Positions 1 through 8,512 of a DNA stretch of 58,250 nucleotides are shown here, piece after piece (position 1 is the first letter of the stretch; each line of letters begins with the position of its first letter). Made by a program: the position numbers and the translations under genes. Under the pieces are notes generated by a model that was given only the letters and a program-made list of their open reading frames with translations, searched no databases and had not been told where the DNA came from. This DNA comes from an uncultured Roseiarcus sp. (lineage in GTDB: Bacteria > Pseudomonadota > Alphaproteobacteria > Rhizobiales > Beijerinckiaceae): contig CAMFKX010000003.1 of the NCBI GenBank assembly GCA_945957375.1, positions 1 to 58,250 on the forward strand. The letters run 5' to 3'.

Positions 1-327
1 TTTCGGTGTGGTGAAGTCGTATTCCTGCGTGCCTTTGAACGTGGCCGACACCTGGGCAGGTCCCGGAGCGGTCATCGAAACCGACTGCCAATTCCCCCAG
101 ACGCCGCTCATCCAATTCGGCGAGCCGTTGTCGCCGTTGAAGTTAGTCACGTCGCCGTCGTGAGTCTTCAACGTGAAGCAATCATACGCGTTGCTCGCCA
201 GGCCGGAGACAAACGTATTCGCTGTTGAAGTAAAACAGGCGGCGTGAGCGGCAGACGACAGAGGAATCAACGTCGCAACGAGAAGACCAAGCATCATGTT
301 GGGCCGTGTTATTCCTGATATGTTCAT
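1..327 (-). CDS. Exported protein of unknown function, N-terminal part (runs off the window)
   Basis: An open frame on the minus strand starts with ATG at 327-325 and stays open to base 1, giving 109 residues without a stop. Residues 1-30 look like a Sec signal peptide: a hydrophobic core MMLGLLVATLIPLSSAAHA followed by a likely AHA-A cleavage site. The mature part begins ACFTSTANTF and is rich in Thr, Asn, Gly and Trp (NWMSGVWGNWQS), as in extracellular beta-rich proteins. A GGGA stretch about 8 nt before the ATG could serve as ribosome binding site; Met11 and Met12 are alternative starts. The gene lies 45 nt downstream of a PEP-CTERM protein gene on the same strand, so it may belong to the same exported group, but its C-terminus is outside the window. 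No family is recognised. Confidence 0.6.
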   Translation of the reverse strand, partial: MNISGITRPNMMLGLLVATLIPLSSAAHAACFTSTANTFVSGLASNAYDCFTLKTHDGDVTNFNGDNGSPNWMSGVWGNWQSVSMTAPGPAQVSATFKGTQEYDFTTPK

Positions 328-372
328 GGCAGCGTCCCATCGTAAGTTTTCTAACGACAGACTCTTTACATG

Positions 373-2247
373 TCAGACCGAGAGCCAGCGCCCCGCGCGC
401 CGCGCCCGCACGCCGGCGAGGCCGAGGAAGCCGAGGCCGAACAGCACGTAGGTGGCGGGCTCCGGGACCGCCCCGAGGGCGGTGAGCGTGATCACCGAGG
501 GGTCGCTGAAATCGTAGCCGGGGTCCCAGTAGAGGATCTCGAAGGCGTTCAGGCCGAAGTCGAACACGGTTCCGTCGGCGTAGTTGTGGAAGTGGTTGCG
601 CGCGCCAATGGGCCCCTGATCGGCCGAGTAGTCGAACAGCACGAATTTCGTGCCGACGGTCAGAAGCTTGTCGTTGACGATCGAGAGCTCCAGCTCGGAG
701 GAGTCCTTGATGAACAGATCGCCGCCGACCGTGATCGTGTCGCTGGTCTCGGCCGCGACGTCGAGGGTCATGGACAGCGCGGACAGGCCGCCGAAATCGA
801 CGCCATTTCCGGTGGTGAGAGACTCGTGTCCCGTGCCGCCGAACGCGAGCTTGCCGTCCTGTGTGATCTGGACGAGGCCGTCCCTGCCGCCCTGGATGGT
901 CTGATGACCGGTGACCTGGAGCGTCCCGCCGTCATGCACGTCGACGGCGCCGTTGTTGGTGAATTGGCCAGAGCCGGCGAGGGCCATCACCGCATTCTGG
1001 CTGATGTCCACGCTCGCGAAAACGGTCGGGCTGGTCCGTTCCGTGCTCAAGACCGCGAAGCTGTTGACATCGAGGTCGCCGTTGTTTCCCGCCACCCGCA
1101 GGTAGGCCCCGCCGGTCACATGGATCTCGCCCTTGGCGCCGGGGCCGGGCTGGAACTGGACGAGGTCGTCGACGGCGACGTCGCCGTCGCCGGCGATGGT
1201 CAGGTTGGCGCCGCGATTGATCGCCACGACGCCCGTCGTGACGCCGTCGGCCTTGCTGATGTTGGTCGCCTGGCTGACCGTAATGGTCGAGGCGCCGGAG
1301 ACGACCAGCGTGTCGCTCTTGACCTGCCCCGAATCCCCGGTGGTCACGGCGCCCCCGTCGAGGGTCAGCCGATCCCTGAGAACGACCGAGGTGTTGGCGT
1401 CCAGCGCGAGCTTGCTGCCGGCGCCGGTGACCGTCATCGAATCCGTCTCGAGCCGCGTGGCGTCGTACAGGTAGTTCTTGACGTTCAGGGCCCCGCCGTT
1501 GCTGACCGTGATCGTGCTGTCATTGGTCAGCAGGGCGGGCTGCTTGCCGAACAGGACGTTCGAATCGAGGATGTTCAGCACGCCGCCGTTGACGGTCCCG
1601 ACGTTCTTCTCCTGACTGAAATAAAGGAGATCGTTCGGGGTGGTGCTGTGGACGTCGCCGGACTTGTTGATCGTCAGCTCCGCTCCGGTATTCACGCCCA
1701 GCGCCGTCGCCGAGGAGAGCTGGCCGTGCCAGGACTTGATCTCGGACACGCCGGAGGCGTTCAGGCTGAAGGGGACGGCCGAGGTCAGGGACGGGGGCAA
1801 TTGCCCGGTGATCGAGCTGTCCTGCAGGGTCAGCGAGGCGCTGCCGGTGGTCGGCTGGAACTTCAGCAGGACGTCGTTGGTGTCCATATCCGTGTTGTTG
1901 AGCGTCAGGTTTTGGAGCGTGATTTTTCGGCCCGCTGCCGGGTCGCCGAAGTTGTCCGTTCCCAGCATCGAGGCCGCGCGGCGCACGCCGTCGTTGGGCA
2001 GCCAATAGGCCGAAGTCCAGGTGCTGTAGGGCTCGCCCAGGTTGGAATTCATGTCGATATCGACCCAGAGCTGGTTCGTGTCGATGCCCCAGGTCTTCAA
2101 CTGGACCGAGTCGAAGCCATAGTTCGCCTTCTGGCCGATCAACCCCGTCGCACGCGTTTGGAATGTCTGCGCCTGCGCGGGGCCGGCGGCGGCGAACGGC
2201 AACAGGGCGATGGCCGCGATCAGGGGGTTGGGAAGGTGAACCGTCAT
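373..2247 (-). CDS. PEP-CTERM sorting-domain protein with beta-helix-like passenger repeats
   Basis: 624 residues. The N-terminus is a signal peptide (MTVHLPNPLIAAIALLPFAA, then AGPAQAQ). The body is a series of short repeats of the type TVSNGGALNV, TVTGAGSKLAL and TLDGGAVTTG, resembling the right-handed beta-helix of autotransporter passengers. The last 30 residues contain VPEPATYVLFGLGFLGLAGV followed by RARRAGR, the PEP-CTERM exosortase signal: PEP motif, membrane segment, basic tail. The protein should therefore be exported and processed at the membrane. The frame stays open far upstream of 2247, but homology-like sequence and the signal peptide begin at the ATG at 2247. No exosortase gene is in the window. 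The role is unknown; a surface or matrix protein is the general expectation for the class. Confidence 0.8.
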   Translation of the reverse strand: MTVHLPNPLIAAIALLPFAAAGPAQAQTFQTRATGLIGQKANYGFDSVQLKTWGIDTNQLWVDIDMNSNLGEPYSTWTSAYWLPNDGVRRAASMLGTDNFGDPAAGRKITLQNLTLNNTDMDTNDVLLKFQPTTGSASLTLQDSSITGQLPPSLTSAVPFSLNASGVSEIKSWHGQLSSATALGVNTGAELTINKSGDVHSTTPNDLLYFSQEKNVGTVNGGVLNILDSNVLFGKQPALLTNDSTITVSNGGALNVKNYLYDATRLETDSMTVTGAGSKLALDANTSVVLRDRLTLDGGAVTTGDSGQVKSDTLVVSGASTITVSQATNISKADGVTTGVVAINRGANLTIAGDGDVAVDDLVQFQPGPGAKGEIHVTGGAYLRVAGNNGDLDVNSFAVLSTERTSPTVFASVDISQNAVMALAGSGQFTNNGAVDVHDGGTLQVTGHQTIQGGRDGLVQITQDGKLAFGGTGHESLTTGNGVDFGGLSALSMTLDVAAETSDTITVGGDLFIKDSSELELSIVNDKLLTVGTKFVLFDYSADQGPIGARNHFHNYADGTVFDFGLNAFEILYWDPGYDFSDPSVITLTALGAVPEPATYVLFGLGFLGLAGVRARRAGRWLSV

Positions 2248-2303
2248 GGGGATGACCTTTTTCACGGTGGAGCAATGCCGGATCGACCGGCCGAGGGCGG
2301 CGC

Positions 2304-2642
2304 TTACTTGCCGAAGAACTGGGTCACCCGGCCGCGGGCGTTGACCTCGCAGGACCCGTCGGCGTGCTTGCTGGGCACGGTCCAGTTGTAGGAGGCGCCA
2401 TATTTGCGCAGGTTCTTCAGGCCCATCGAGCCGTCGTCGAGGCTCTGCTGGAACGCAGCGGCCACGGTGACGTGGATGTCCGCCATGCTGACGCCGGGAA
2501 ATTTCACCGCCACCGTGTTCTTGCACGACGAGCCGAGGCGGCTGAGGGTGGCGTGGATCTTGGCCTGATCGTCGGCGAGCGCCGGAGCGATCGATGCGGC
2601 GACGAGGGCGGCGGCGAGGCTGAATGCGAGGGTGGACTGCAT
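2304..2642 (-). CDS. Small exported protein of unknown function
   Basis: 112 residues from the ATG at 2642. Residues 1-23 form a signal peptide (MQSTLAFSLAAALVAASIAP, then ALA-D), so the mature protein of about 89 residues is periplasmic or secreted. It has two Cys (SSCKNT and GSCEVN), probably one disulfide, and ends RGRVTQFFGK. An in-frame start 16 codons upstream would place a proline/arginine-rich stretch before the signal peptide and is less likely. It sits 56 nt upstream of the PEP-CTERM gene and downstream of the AraC-type regulator, all on the minus strand, so co-transcription is possible. No domain is recognised. Confidence 0.65.
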   Translation of the reverse strand: MQSTLAFSLAAALVAASIAPALADDQAKIHATLSRLGSSCKNTVAVKFPGVSMADIHVTVAAAFQQSLDDGSMGLKNLRKYGASYNWTVPSKHADGSCEVNARGRVTQFFGK

Positions 2643-2717
2643 AGCGCGGCGTCCCGAAGGGTCCGGCGGAGGCGGACTTTTGACCCGCACAGGGTAAAGT
2701 TGACGGAGAGGGCCCGT

Positions 2718-3833
2718 CTATCCAACCAGCGAAGCGCGTTTGCCCGAAAGCGAAGCGCAGCCGGACTCCGGTCCGGCGCGTCCGGCGCCGGGGCGGCGGT
2801 GCGACTGGCGCACGGTCTCGGACGGCCGTTCGCCGAACTCCCGCCGATAGGCGCCGGAGAAGTGGCCCATGTGGAAGAAGCCGAACGTCATGGCGACTTC
2901 GGTGACGCTGGCCGCATCCCCCCGCGCCAGAAGCTCCTGCCGGATGCTGTTGAGGCGGGCGCGGCGGACGAACTCCATCGGCGTGCACTGGTGGTAGTGG
3001 CGGAAGGCGAGCTGCACCGCGCGCGGCGAGACGCCGGCGATGGTCGCCAGAGCGTCGACCGACAGGGGCTGCTGCAGGTTGGCGAGAATCCAGTCGTCCA
3101 GGTCGCTGAGCTTCACCTTGCCGAGCAGCGGGCCCGGCGCGTGGGCCGCGGGGAACGGCTCGGCGAGGCTGTCGAGGAAGAGGCTGAACAGCGTCTGCTC
3201 CAGCAGGGCGGCGGTCGGCCCCTCGGTCAGATGGGCGCCGGGCCGGTCCAGCTCGCGCGCCGCCCAGCGGGCGAGCGACAGCAGGGACGCGCCGGCGGGC
3301 GAGGTCAGGTCGCGGCTCCGGGCCCATCGCTCGAAGCCGCCGCGCGGCAGACGCCGCACCCTCAGCGCCTGTTCGACCCGGACGGCGGGGAAATCGAGCG
3401 CGAGCAGCCGCACCGCCTCGCTGTCCATCCGGACGTCCTGGCCGGGGATGACGATGACCGCGGAGCCGGGCGCGGCGAGCGCGAATTCGGCGTTGATCTG
3501 GTGCTGCGCCCGCCCCTCTTGATGCAGGAACACGGTGCAGCGGTCGCCGCCCTGGGTGCAGCGCACCCGCAGCGGCGTCGGACAGCGCACGTAGGTCAGG
3601 CCGGTGTCGCCGATCTCGACGTGATTGACCGTGGTCTCGAACGGAATCCGCTCTCTCGTCTCGACCTCGTGCTTGCCCCACATCGCGCCCATGAGCTGGC
3701 GCGACTCGTCGAGGTCGCGGGTGTGGAGCACCGGATGGCGGCTGAGATAATCGTCGGGCGGGCCGGCGCTCATGACCGCCGCCCGGCCGTCGGCCGCCTC
3801 CCTTGCGGCGAAAAGATCAGATGTCTGCGCCAT
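2718..3833 (-). CDS. AraC-family transcriptional regulator
   Basis: 371 residues. The C-terminal third holds the two-helix-turn-helix AraC domain: first HTH LSVDALATIAGVSPRAVQLA, then the signature region with TEVAMTFGFFHMGHFSGAYR and FGERPSE. The N-terminal about 230 residues resemble the cupin-like ligand-binding domain of AraC proteins of the FeaR type (PF14525-like), with the stretch LTYVRCPTPLRVRCTQGGDR. Such proteins act as effector-dependent activators. The start is the ATG at 3833; a second Met occurs at residue 21. It precedes the small exported protein and PEP-CTERM genes on the same strand and faces a 700-nt non-coding stretch, so its targets could be on either side. The effector is unknown. 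Confidence 0.85.
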   Translation of the reverse strand: MAQTSDLFAAREAADGRAAVMSAGPPDDYLSRHPVLHTRDLDESRQLMGAMWGKHEVETRERIPFETTVNHVEIGDTGLTYVRCPTPLRVRCTQGGDRCTVFLHQEGRAQHQINAEFALAAPGSAVIVIPGQDVRMDSEAVRLLALDFPAVRVEQALRVRRLPRGGFERWARSRDLTSPAGASLLSLARWAARELDRPGAHLTEGPTAALLEQTLFSLFLDSLAEPFPAAHAPGPLLGKVKLSDLDDWILANLQQPLSVDALATIAGVSPRAVQLAFRHYHQCTPMEFVRRARLNSIRQELLARGDAASVTEVAMTFGFFHMGHFSGAYRREFGERPSETVRQSHRRPGAGRAGPESGCASLSGKRASLVG

Positions 3834-4025
3834 TTCGGAACGAACCGGATGTTGACGCCATCATTCGCACAGAAGGCGGCCTGCGACAGGCGTCACGACG
3901 TCGCACGCGCAGGGCTTTGCGGCGGCGGAGCCGGGAGGGAAACGGCCAGCGTCCCGGGCGGGCGCCCCCTCCACCGCCCTTCGGACGGTCCCCCTCCCCC
4001 GCGTCGCTGGCGCGACACGGGGGAG

Positions 4026-4095
4026 GAGAAGGTTCGGCGCCTCCCCTGGGAGAAGGTTCGGCGCCTCTCCTCCCCCACGCATCGGCGTGGGGGAG
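4026..4095. repeat. Tandem 18-of-24-nt duplication followed by a GC hairpin
   Basis: The 18-mer GAGAAGGTTCGGCGCCTC occurs at 4026-4043 and 4050-4067 (period 24). It is followed by a perfect 11-bp stem, CTCCCCCACGC at 4070-4080 and GCGTGGGGGAG at 4085-4095, with loop ATCG. This is the type of interspersed palindromic element common between genes of Hyphomicrobiales. There are only two tandem copies, so this is not a CRISPR array. Confidence 0.7.
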
Positions 4096-4261
4096 GGGGG
4101 CCATGCGAAGCATGGTGGCGGGGTCCGCGCGCGTTGGCGTTTCCGCTGGCGTTGTCGTCGCGCAAATTCCAATAAAGAGAAATAAATATATCGTAAAATC
4201 AGGTATATTGACCGCCGGACGGACCCAAGCGGCCCCCGTCGGCTGAACCGCCGACCTCGTC

Positions 4262-4365
4262 CTGAGGAGCGGCGCCGCAAGGCGACGCGTCTCGAAGGAC
4301 GCTCGTTGGCCGCATCGGCGCCCTCTGGAACGTCCTTCGAGACGCCCGCTCCGCGGGCTCCTCAG
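4262..4365. repeat. Interspersed inverted repeat (CGTCCTTCGAGACG type)
   Basis: Outer arms CTGAGGAGC (4262-4270) and GCTCCTCAG (4357-4365) and inner arms GCGTCTCGAAGGACG (4287-4301) and CGTCCTTCGAGACGC (4331-4345) are perfectly complementary, so the whole segment can fold into one long interrupted hairpin. I recognise the core as an intergenic repeat widespread in Hyphomicrobiales genomes. Confidence 0.75.
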
Positions 4366-4544
4366 GGCGAGGCGCAGCAATGGTCCAGTCCTGGGCGGTT
4401 GCGGTGTTGCAGAATTTGGCGCCCAAGCCTTTGGAATCACCCGCGGCCGAAACACTTGCGCGCGAGCCGCCCCATCCGAAAGCCGTCTTGCCGCCCGCGC
4501 CCGGCGAGGTTAGGGAAGGCCGGGTTTCGTGGGAGGATCATCCG

Positions 4545-5252
4545 GTGAAGAAAGTCTACGCCACCGCCGAAGCGGCGCTCGCAGGCGTCGTCAAGGACGG
4601 CATGACCATCATGGCTGGCGGCTTCGGCCTGTGCGGCATTCCCGAGACGCTGATCGAGGCGCTGCAGAAGACCGGCGTCAAGGACCTGACCGTCGTCTCC
4701 AACAATGCCGGCATCGACGGCGCCGGCCTCGGCGTCCTGCTCGAGACCGGGCAGATCAAGAAGATGATCTCGAGCTATGTCGGCGAGAACAAGATTTTCG
4801 CCCAGCTCTACCTGTCGGGCAAGCTCGAGCTCGAGTTCAACCCGCAGGGCACGCTGGCCGAGCGCATCCGCGCCGGCGGCGCCGGCATCCCGGCCTTCTT
4901 CACCAAGACCGGCGTCGGCACCATCGTCGCCGAGGGCAAGGAAATCCGCGACTTCAACAACGAAGCCTATGTGATGGAGTTCGGCCTGACCGCCGACGTC
5001 TCGCTGGTACACGCCTGGAAGGGCGACACCGAGGGCAACCTCGTCTACCGGAAGACGGCGCGAAACTTCAATCCGAACATGGCGACCGCCGGCAAGATCA
5101 CCATCGCCGAAGTCGAGCACCTCGTTCAGCCGGGCGAGCTCGACCCCGACCAGATCATGACGCCGGGCATATTCGTGCAGCGCATCGTGCACGTTTCCGA
5201 TTCCAAGAAACACATCGAGCAGCGCACCGTGCGCAAGCGCGACGCGGCCTGA
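4545..5252 (+). CDS. scoA: 3-oxoacid CoA-transferase subunit A
   Basis: 235 residues. This is the alpha subunit of succinyl-CoA:3-ketoacid (acetoacetate) CoA-transferase, which activates acetoacetate or a related 3-oxoacid with CoA from succinyl-CoA in ketone-body or aromatic/fatty-acid catabolism. The family I CoA-transferase signature is seen as [15 protein letters not shown] near residues 24-38, followed by the typical [14 protein letters not shown] and [20 protein letters not shown]. The start is the GTG at 4545, preceded by GGGAGGA at 4531-4537; an upstream in-frame ATG would add 55 residues unlike the family and reaches into the intergenic repeat. The stop is 23 nt before scoB, so the two subunits form an operon. 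The exact acid substrate cannot be told from sequence; AtoD or PcaI-like activity is possible. Confidence 0.93.
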   Translation: MKKVYATAEAALAGVVKDGMTIMAGGFGLCGIPETLIEALQKTGVKDLTVVSNNAGIDGAGLGVLLETGQIKKMISSYVGENKIFAQLYLSGKLELEFNPQGTLAERIRAGGAGIPAFFTKTGVGTIVAEGKEIRDFNNEAYVMEFGLTADVSLVHAWKGDTEGNLVYRKTARNFNPNMATAGKITIAEVEHLVQPGELDPDQIMTPGIFVQRIVHVSDSKKHIEQRTVRKRDAA

Positions 5253-5275
5253 AGAGAGACGAGAGGAGCGCCACC

Positions 5276-5917
5276 ATGGCCTGGACACGCGACGAAATGG
5301 CCGCCCGCGCCGCCAAGGAGCTGAAGGACGGCTTCTACGTCAACCTCGGCATCGGCATCCCGACGCTGGTGTCGAACTACATCCCCGAGGGCATGAGCGT
5401 TCAGCTGCAGAGCGAGAACGGCATGCTCGGCATGGGCCCGTTCCCGTTCGAGGGCGAGGAGGATCCCGACCTGATCAACGCCGGCAAGCAGACCGTCACG
5501 CAACTGCCGACGACCAGCTTCTTCTCCAGCGCCGATTCCTTCGCCATGATCCGCGGCGGCCACATCGACCTCGCCATCCTCGGCGCGATGCAGGTCAGCG
5601 AGACCGGCGACCTCGCCAACTGGATGATCCCGGGCAAAATGGTCAAGGGCATGGGTGGCGCGATGGACCTCGTCGCCGGCGTCAAGAAGATCGTAGTGGT
5701 GATGGAGCACTCGGCCAAGGACGGGCCGAAGCTGCTGCATCATTGCGAGTTGCCGCTGACCGGGGCCAAGGTTGTCGACCTGGTGATCACCGACCTCGGC
5801 GTGTTCACCATCGACAAGCACGGCTATCGCGGCATGGCGCTGATCGAACTCGCCCCGGGCGTGACGCTCGACGAGATCGCGGCGAAGACCCAGGCGGCCT
5901 ACCGCGTGGCGCTGTAG
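5276..5917 (+). CDS. scoB: 3-oxoacid CoA-transferase subunit B
   Basis: 213 residues, the beta subunit carrying the catalytic glutamate that forms the enzyme-CoA thioester. The motif [12 protein letters not shown] contains that Glu at about residue 47, and [12 protein letters not shown] lies near residues 24-35. The remainder matches the family over its whole length, including [20 protein letters not shown] and [11 protein letters not shown]. The start ATG at 5276 has a GAGAGGAG ribosome binding site about 8 nt upstream. It follows scoA by 23 nt and is followed by a short hairpin. With the P450/GMC island and two Liv-type binding proteins nearby, a role in ring- or chain-cleavage catabolism is plausible but not shown. 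Confidence 0.93.
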   Translation: MAWTRDEMAARAAKELKDGFYVNLGIGIPTLVSNYIPEGMSVQLQSENGMLGMGPFPFEGEEDPDLINAGKQTVTQLPTTSFFSSADSFAMIRGGHIDLAILGAMQVSETGDLANWMIPGKMVKGMGGAMDLVAGVKKIVVVMEHSAKDGPKLLHHCELPLTGAKVVDLVITDLGVFTIDKHGYRGMALIELAPGVTLDEIAAKTQAAYRVAL

Positions 5918-5938
5918 GGCGCGGTCGCTGACCGCGCC
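5918..5938. repeat. 9-3-9 palindrome after scoB, possible bidirectional terminator
   Basis: GGCGCGGTC-GCT-GACCGCGCC forms a perfect 9-bp stem immediately after the scoB stop and between two convergent genes. There is no U-tract, so termination would need Rho or the structure alone. The same core recurs at 20187-20207 and, with one compensated base pair, at 36080-36100. Confidence 0.6.
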
Positions 5939-5961
5939 GGGCCGGCCCGGCCCGGCGCCGG

Positions 5962-7170
5962 TTATTTCTTGACCAGCGGGCAGGCGGAATCGGCGAGCTT
6001 GCCGAACGCCTCCTCGCCGCTCATCGTCTTGAGCAGCTTGTAGTAATCCCATTCTCCCTTCGACTCGGCCGGCGTCTTGACCTGCATGATGTACATGTCG
6101 TGCTCGAGCAGTCCGTCGGCGCGGATCTTGCCGTTCTGGGTGAAGACGTCGTCGATCGCCGTCTTGTGCAGTTCGTCCATGACCTTGTCGGAATCGGTCG
6201 TGCCGGCGGCCTTGACCGCCTTGAGGTAGGTGAGCGTCGCCGAATAGAAGGCGGCGTCGGGGAAGGTCGGCTCCTTCTTGACCTTGTCGGCGAAGCGCTT
6301 GGCGAAGCTGCGGGTGCGGTCGTCGAGATCCCAGTACCAGGCGGTGGTCAGCACCAGCCCCTGCGCGATGTCGAGGCCGACCGCGTGGATGTCGGTCAGG
6401 AACACCAGCAGCGCCGCGGGCTTCATGCTCTTGGTCAGACCGAATTCGGCCGCCGCCTTGAGCGAGTTGGAGAAGTCGGTGCCGGCGTTGGCGAGGCCGA
6501 GGACCTGCGCGCCCGAGCCCTGCGCCTGCAGCAGGTAGGAGGCGAAGTCGGAGGTGCCGAGCGGCACGCGGACATCGCCCACGACGCTGCCGCCGCCGGC
6601 CTTGACCACTTCCGCGGCGCCCTTCTCGAGCTGCGTGCCAAAGGCGTAGTCGGCGGTGAGGAAGAACCACGACTTGCCGCCCTGCGCGAGGATCGTCCGG
6701 GCGGTGCCGTTGGCTAGCGCCGTCGTGTCGTAGCCGTAGTGGATCGTCCAGGGGTTGCAGTCCTTGCCGGTGAGCGAGGCGCCCGCCGCGCCGATGGCGA
6801 AGAACGAGATGTGCTTCTCCTTGTCGGCGGCCGCGATGGCGAGGCTGACGCCGGTGTTGGAGCCGCCGAGCGTCATGGTCAGGCCGGCCGTGTCGGCCCA
6901 TTCGCGGAATTTCTGCTGACCGAGGTCGGGCTTGTTCTGGTGGTCGGCGGTGACGATGTCGATCGGCTTGCCGAGCACGGATCCGCCGAAGTCGGCGATG
7001 GCCATGCGGATCGCCTCGACCCCGCCCGACCCGAGCACGTCGGCGTAGGGGCCCGACATGTCGTCGATGTCGCCGATCACCACCTTGTCCGACGCGGCCT
7101 GCGCCGCCCCGGCGGCGAGCGCGGCGCACAGCGCCGCGGCGCCGAGCGCCATGCGGTTGAACTGCCCCAT
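5962..7170 (-). CDS. Liv-type ABC transporter periplasmic binding protein (orphan)
   Basis: 402 residues. The signal peptide MGQFNRMALGAAALCAALAA plus GAAQA-A is followed by KVVIGDIDDMSGPYADVLG, the usual start of type-1 periplasmic binding proteins for branched-chain amino acids and similar ligands (Peripla_BP_6). The two-lobed fold is covered to full length, with FREWADTAGLTMTLGGSNTG and FFLTADYAFG typical of the family. The start at 7170 is backed by AGGGAGGA about 9 nt upstream; a longer frame to 7233 lacks this. No permease or ATPase gene is adjacent, so it either uses the Liv system at 12.7-17.3 kb or one elsewhere. Members of this subgroup often bind aromatic acids or amides rather than amino acids; the ligand is unknown. 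Confidence 0.88.
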   Translation of the reverse strand: MGQFNRMALGAAALCAALAAGAAQAASDKVVIGDIDDMSGPYADVLGSGGVEAIRMAIADFGGSVLGKPIDIVTADHQNKPDLGQQKFREWADTAGLTMTLGGSNTGVSLAIAAADKEKHISFFAIGAAGASLTGKDCNPWTIHYGYDTTALANGTARTILAQGGKSWFFLTADYAFGTQLEKGAAEVVKAGGGSVVGDVRVPLGTSDFASYLLQAQGSGAQVLGLANAGTDFSNSLKAAAEFGLTKSMKPAALLVFLTDIHAVGLDIAQGLVLTTAWYWDLDDRTRSFAKRFADKVKKEPTFPDAAFYSATLTYLKAVKAAGTTDSDKVMDELHKTAIDDVFTQNGKIRADGLLEHDMYIMQVKTPAESKGEWDYYKLLKTMSGEEAFGKLADSACPLVKK

Positions 7171-7307
7171 CGCGTGTCCTCCCTGTCGAGATTCGCAGCG
7201 GGTTGCGGCGGCCGTCTTGAGGCCGCGAGCCATGCGTGCATATTGCGTTCGCCGTCGGCGCGACGCAAGGCGCGGCCAAGGTGACGGCCAGGGCGCGGAT
7301 GGGGGCG

Positions 7308-7976
7308 ATGACGGGACGAATGGCCAGGACCAGGCGCGCCGCCCTGGCCGAAGCGGTTTTCGAGCGGCTGGCGGCCGCCGATCCCGAGCCGAAAGGCGAA
7401 CTCGACAGCGTCAATCCGTTCACGCTGCTGGTCGCGGTGGTGCTCTCGGCGCAGGCGACCGACGCCGGGGTGAACAAGGCGACGAAGCCGCTGTTCGCGA
7501 TCGCCGACACGCCGGAAAAGATGGCCGCGCTCGGGGAAGAGGGGCTCGCCGAGCGAATCAAGACGATCGGGCTGTTCCGCTCGAAGGCGCGCCACGTCGT
7601 CGCCCTATCGAAGGCGCTGATCGACCGCTATGGCGGCGAAGTCCCGCGCGACCGGGAGGCGCTCGAATCGCTCCCCGGCGTTGGGCGCAAGACCGCGAAC
7701 GTGGTGCTCAACATCGCCTTCGGCGAACCGACCCTCGCAGTCGACACCCACGTCTTCCGCGTTGCGAACCGGCTCGGGATTGCGCCGGGCCGGACTCCGC
7801 GCGAGGTCGAGGACGAGCTGATGAAGGTCGTGCCGCCGCGCTTCCTGGCGCACGCCCACCACTGGCTGATCCTGCATGGACGCTACGTGTGCAAGGCGCG
7901 CAAGCCGGCGTGTCCGGTCTGCGTTCTCAGGCAGATCTGCCCTTGGGAGCCGAAGACGGCCGGCGCGCCCGGTTGA
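7308..7976 (+). CDS. nth: Endonuclease III (DNA glycosylase/AP lyase)
   Basis: 222 residues from the chosen start. It removes oxidised pyrimidines and cleaves at abasic sites in base excision repair. The helix-hairpin-helix LPGVGRKTANVVLNIAFG carries the catalytic Lys (GRKTAN), and VDTHVFRVANRLG carries the catalytic Asp. The C-terminal cluster loop CKARKPACPVCVLRQICP has the C-x6-C-x2-C-x5-C spacing of the [4Fe-4S] cluster. In-frame ATGs at 7236, 7299, 7308 and 7320 leave the start open; family length favours 7299-7320. It is divergent from the binding-protein gene and convergent with a small hypothetical gene. Confidence 0.93.
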   Translation: MTGRMARTRRAALAEAVFERLAAADPEPKGELDSVNPFTLLVAVVLSAQATDAGVNKATKPLFAIADTPEKMAALGEEGLAERIKTIGLFRSKARHVVALSKALIDRYGGEVPRDREALESLPGVGRKTANVVLNIAFGEPTLAVDTHVFRVANRLGIAPGRTPREVEDELMKVVPPRFLAHAHHWLILHGRYVCKARKPACPVCVLRQICPWEPKTAGAPG

Positions 7977-8026
7977 GCCGGCGGCTTCCTCCGGTGCGAC
8001 GGTCCTCGGCGGCGCGCTCCACGAGC

Positions 8027-8275
8027 CTACGTTTCCGGCCTCGGCGCCGAGGCCCGGAATCCCGCCGCAAACGCCTCCACCTCGACGGCCGAAATCCCGA
8101 ACAGGAACGCAAGTCTCCTGGGCTCGTAGCCCGCCTCGAGCGCGGCCACGAGCGCTGCGACCTTGGGCGGCAGCTTCCCGCCCGCGCGATGCGCCGCCTG
8201 CTCGCCGGCCGAGCGGGCGTCGGCGATCGCGACGTAGTGCCGAAAGCTCTGAAGGTCGTCGAGGACGGCAAGCAC
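8027..8275 (-). CDS. Small hypothetical protein
   Basis: 82 residues from a GTG at 8275. The sequence is helix-rich without a signal peptide or membrane segment. Its C-terminal half (EPRRLAFLFGISAVEVEAFA) resembles a helix-turn-helix in spacing, but I cannot assign a family. It lies tail-to-tail with nth, about 50 nt away, and upstream sequence towards the tRNA is non-coding. No strong ribosome binding site is visible, so it may be spurious. Confidence 0.4.
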   Translation of the reverse strand: MLAVLDDLQSFRHYVAIADARSAGEQAAHRAGGKLPPKVAALVAALEAGYEPRRLAFLFGISAVEVEAFAAGFRASAPRPET

Positions 8276-8435
8276 GACGCGGCCTGGTTGCGGGTGGGCG
8301 AGCCCTGGACGGTAAGCCCCTTTCGTTAAGACTGTCTCAAGCGCCCTGATCGGGGCTGCGCCGGCGGTCGTCGCCCCGCGTCAGGCGGCGCCGCGACCGT
8401 CGCCGACGGTTCCATCCTAGCGTTCTGGAGAAAAA

Positions 8436-8512
8436 TGGTACCGCCACCCCGGCTCGAACGGGGGACCTCTAGATCCACAATCTAGCGCTCTAACCAACTG
8501 AGCTATGGCGGC
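8436..8512 (-). tRNA. tRNA-His (GTG)
   Basis: A 77-nt cloverleaf including an encoded CCA. Reading the minus strand from 8512: acceptor GCCGCCA, D-arm TAGCTCAGTTGGTTAGAGC, anticodon arm CTAGA-TTGTGGA-TCTAG with anticodon GTG, T-arm with the TTCGA loop, acceptor TGGCGGT, then A-CCA. The acceptor has a G1-U72 wobble and discriminator A73. Canonical tRNA-His has C73 paired to G-1; loss of C73 is known from many alphaproteobacteria and fits the inferred taxonomy. Confidence 0.97.

Larger units (their letters stand above)
3834..4544. other. Long intergenic region with repeats and an AT-rich island
   Basis: About 710 nt without a convincing gene between the divergently oriented AraC regulator and scoA. 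It holds a 24-nt tandem duplication, a strong GC hairpin, an AT-rich island at about 4170-4210 that is far below the local GC content and may contain a promoter, and a large inverted repeat. Short frames crossing it are Arg/Pro/Gly-rich and look like GC-driven noise. Confidence 0.5.

Noticed and set aside
370-2391. Long plus-strand open frame opposite the PEP-CTERM gene
   Set aside because: It is a mirror frame caused by high GC; it lacks domain-like sequence and is Arg/Val/Gly/Asp-repetitive, while the opposite strand has a signal peptide and sorting signal.
4026-4095. Tandem repeat considered as CRISPR
   Set aside because: Only two copies with a 6-nt spacer-like gap and no cas genes; it is part of an interspersed palindromic element.
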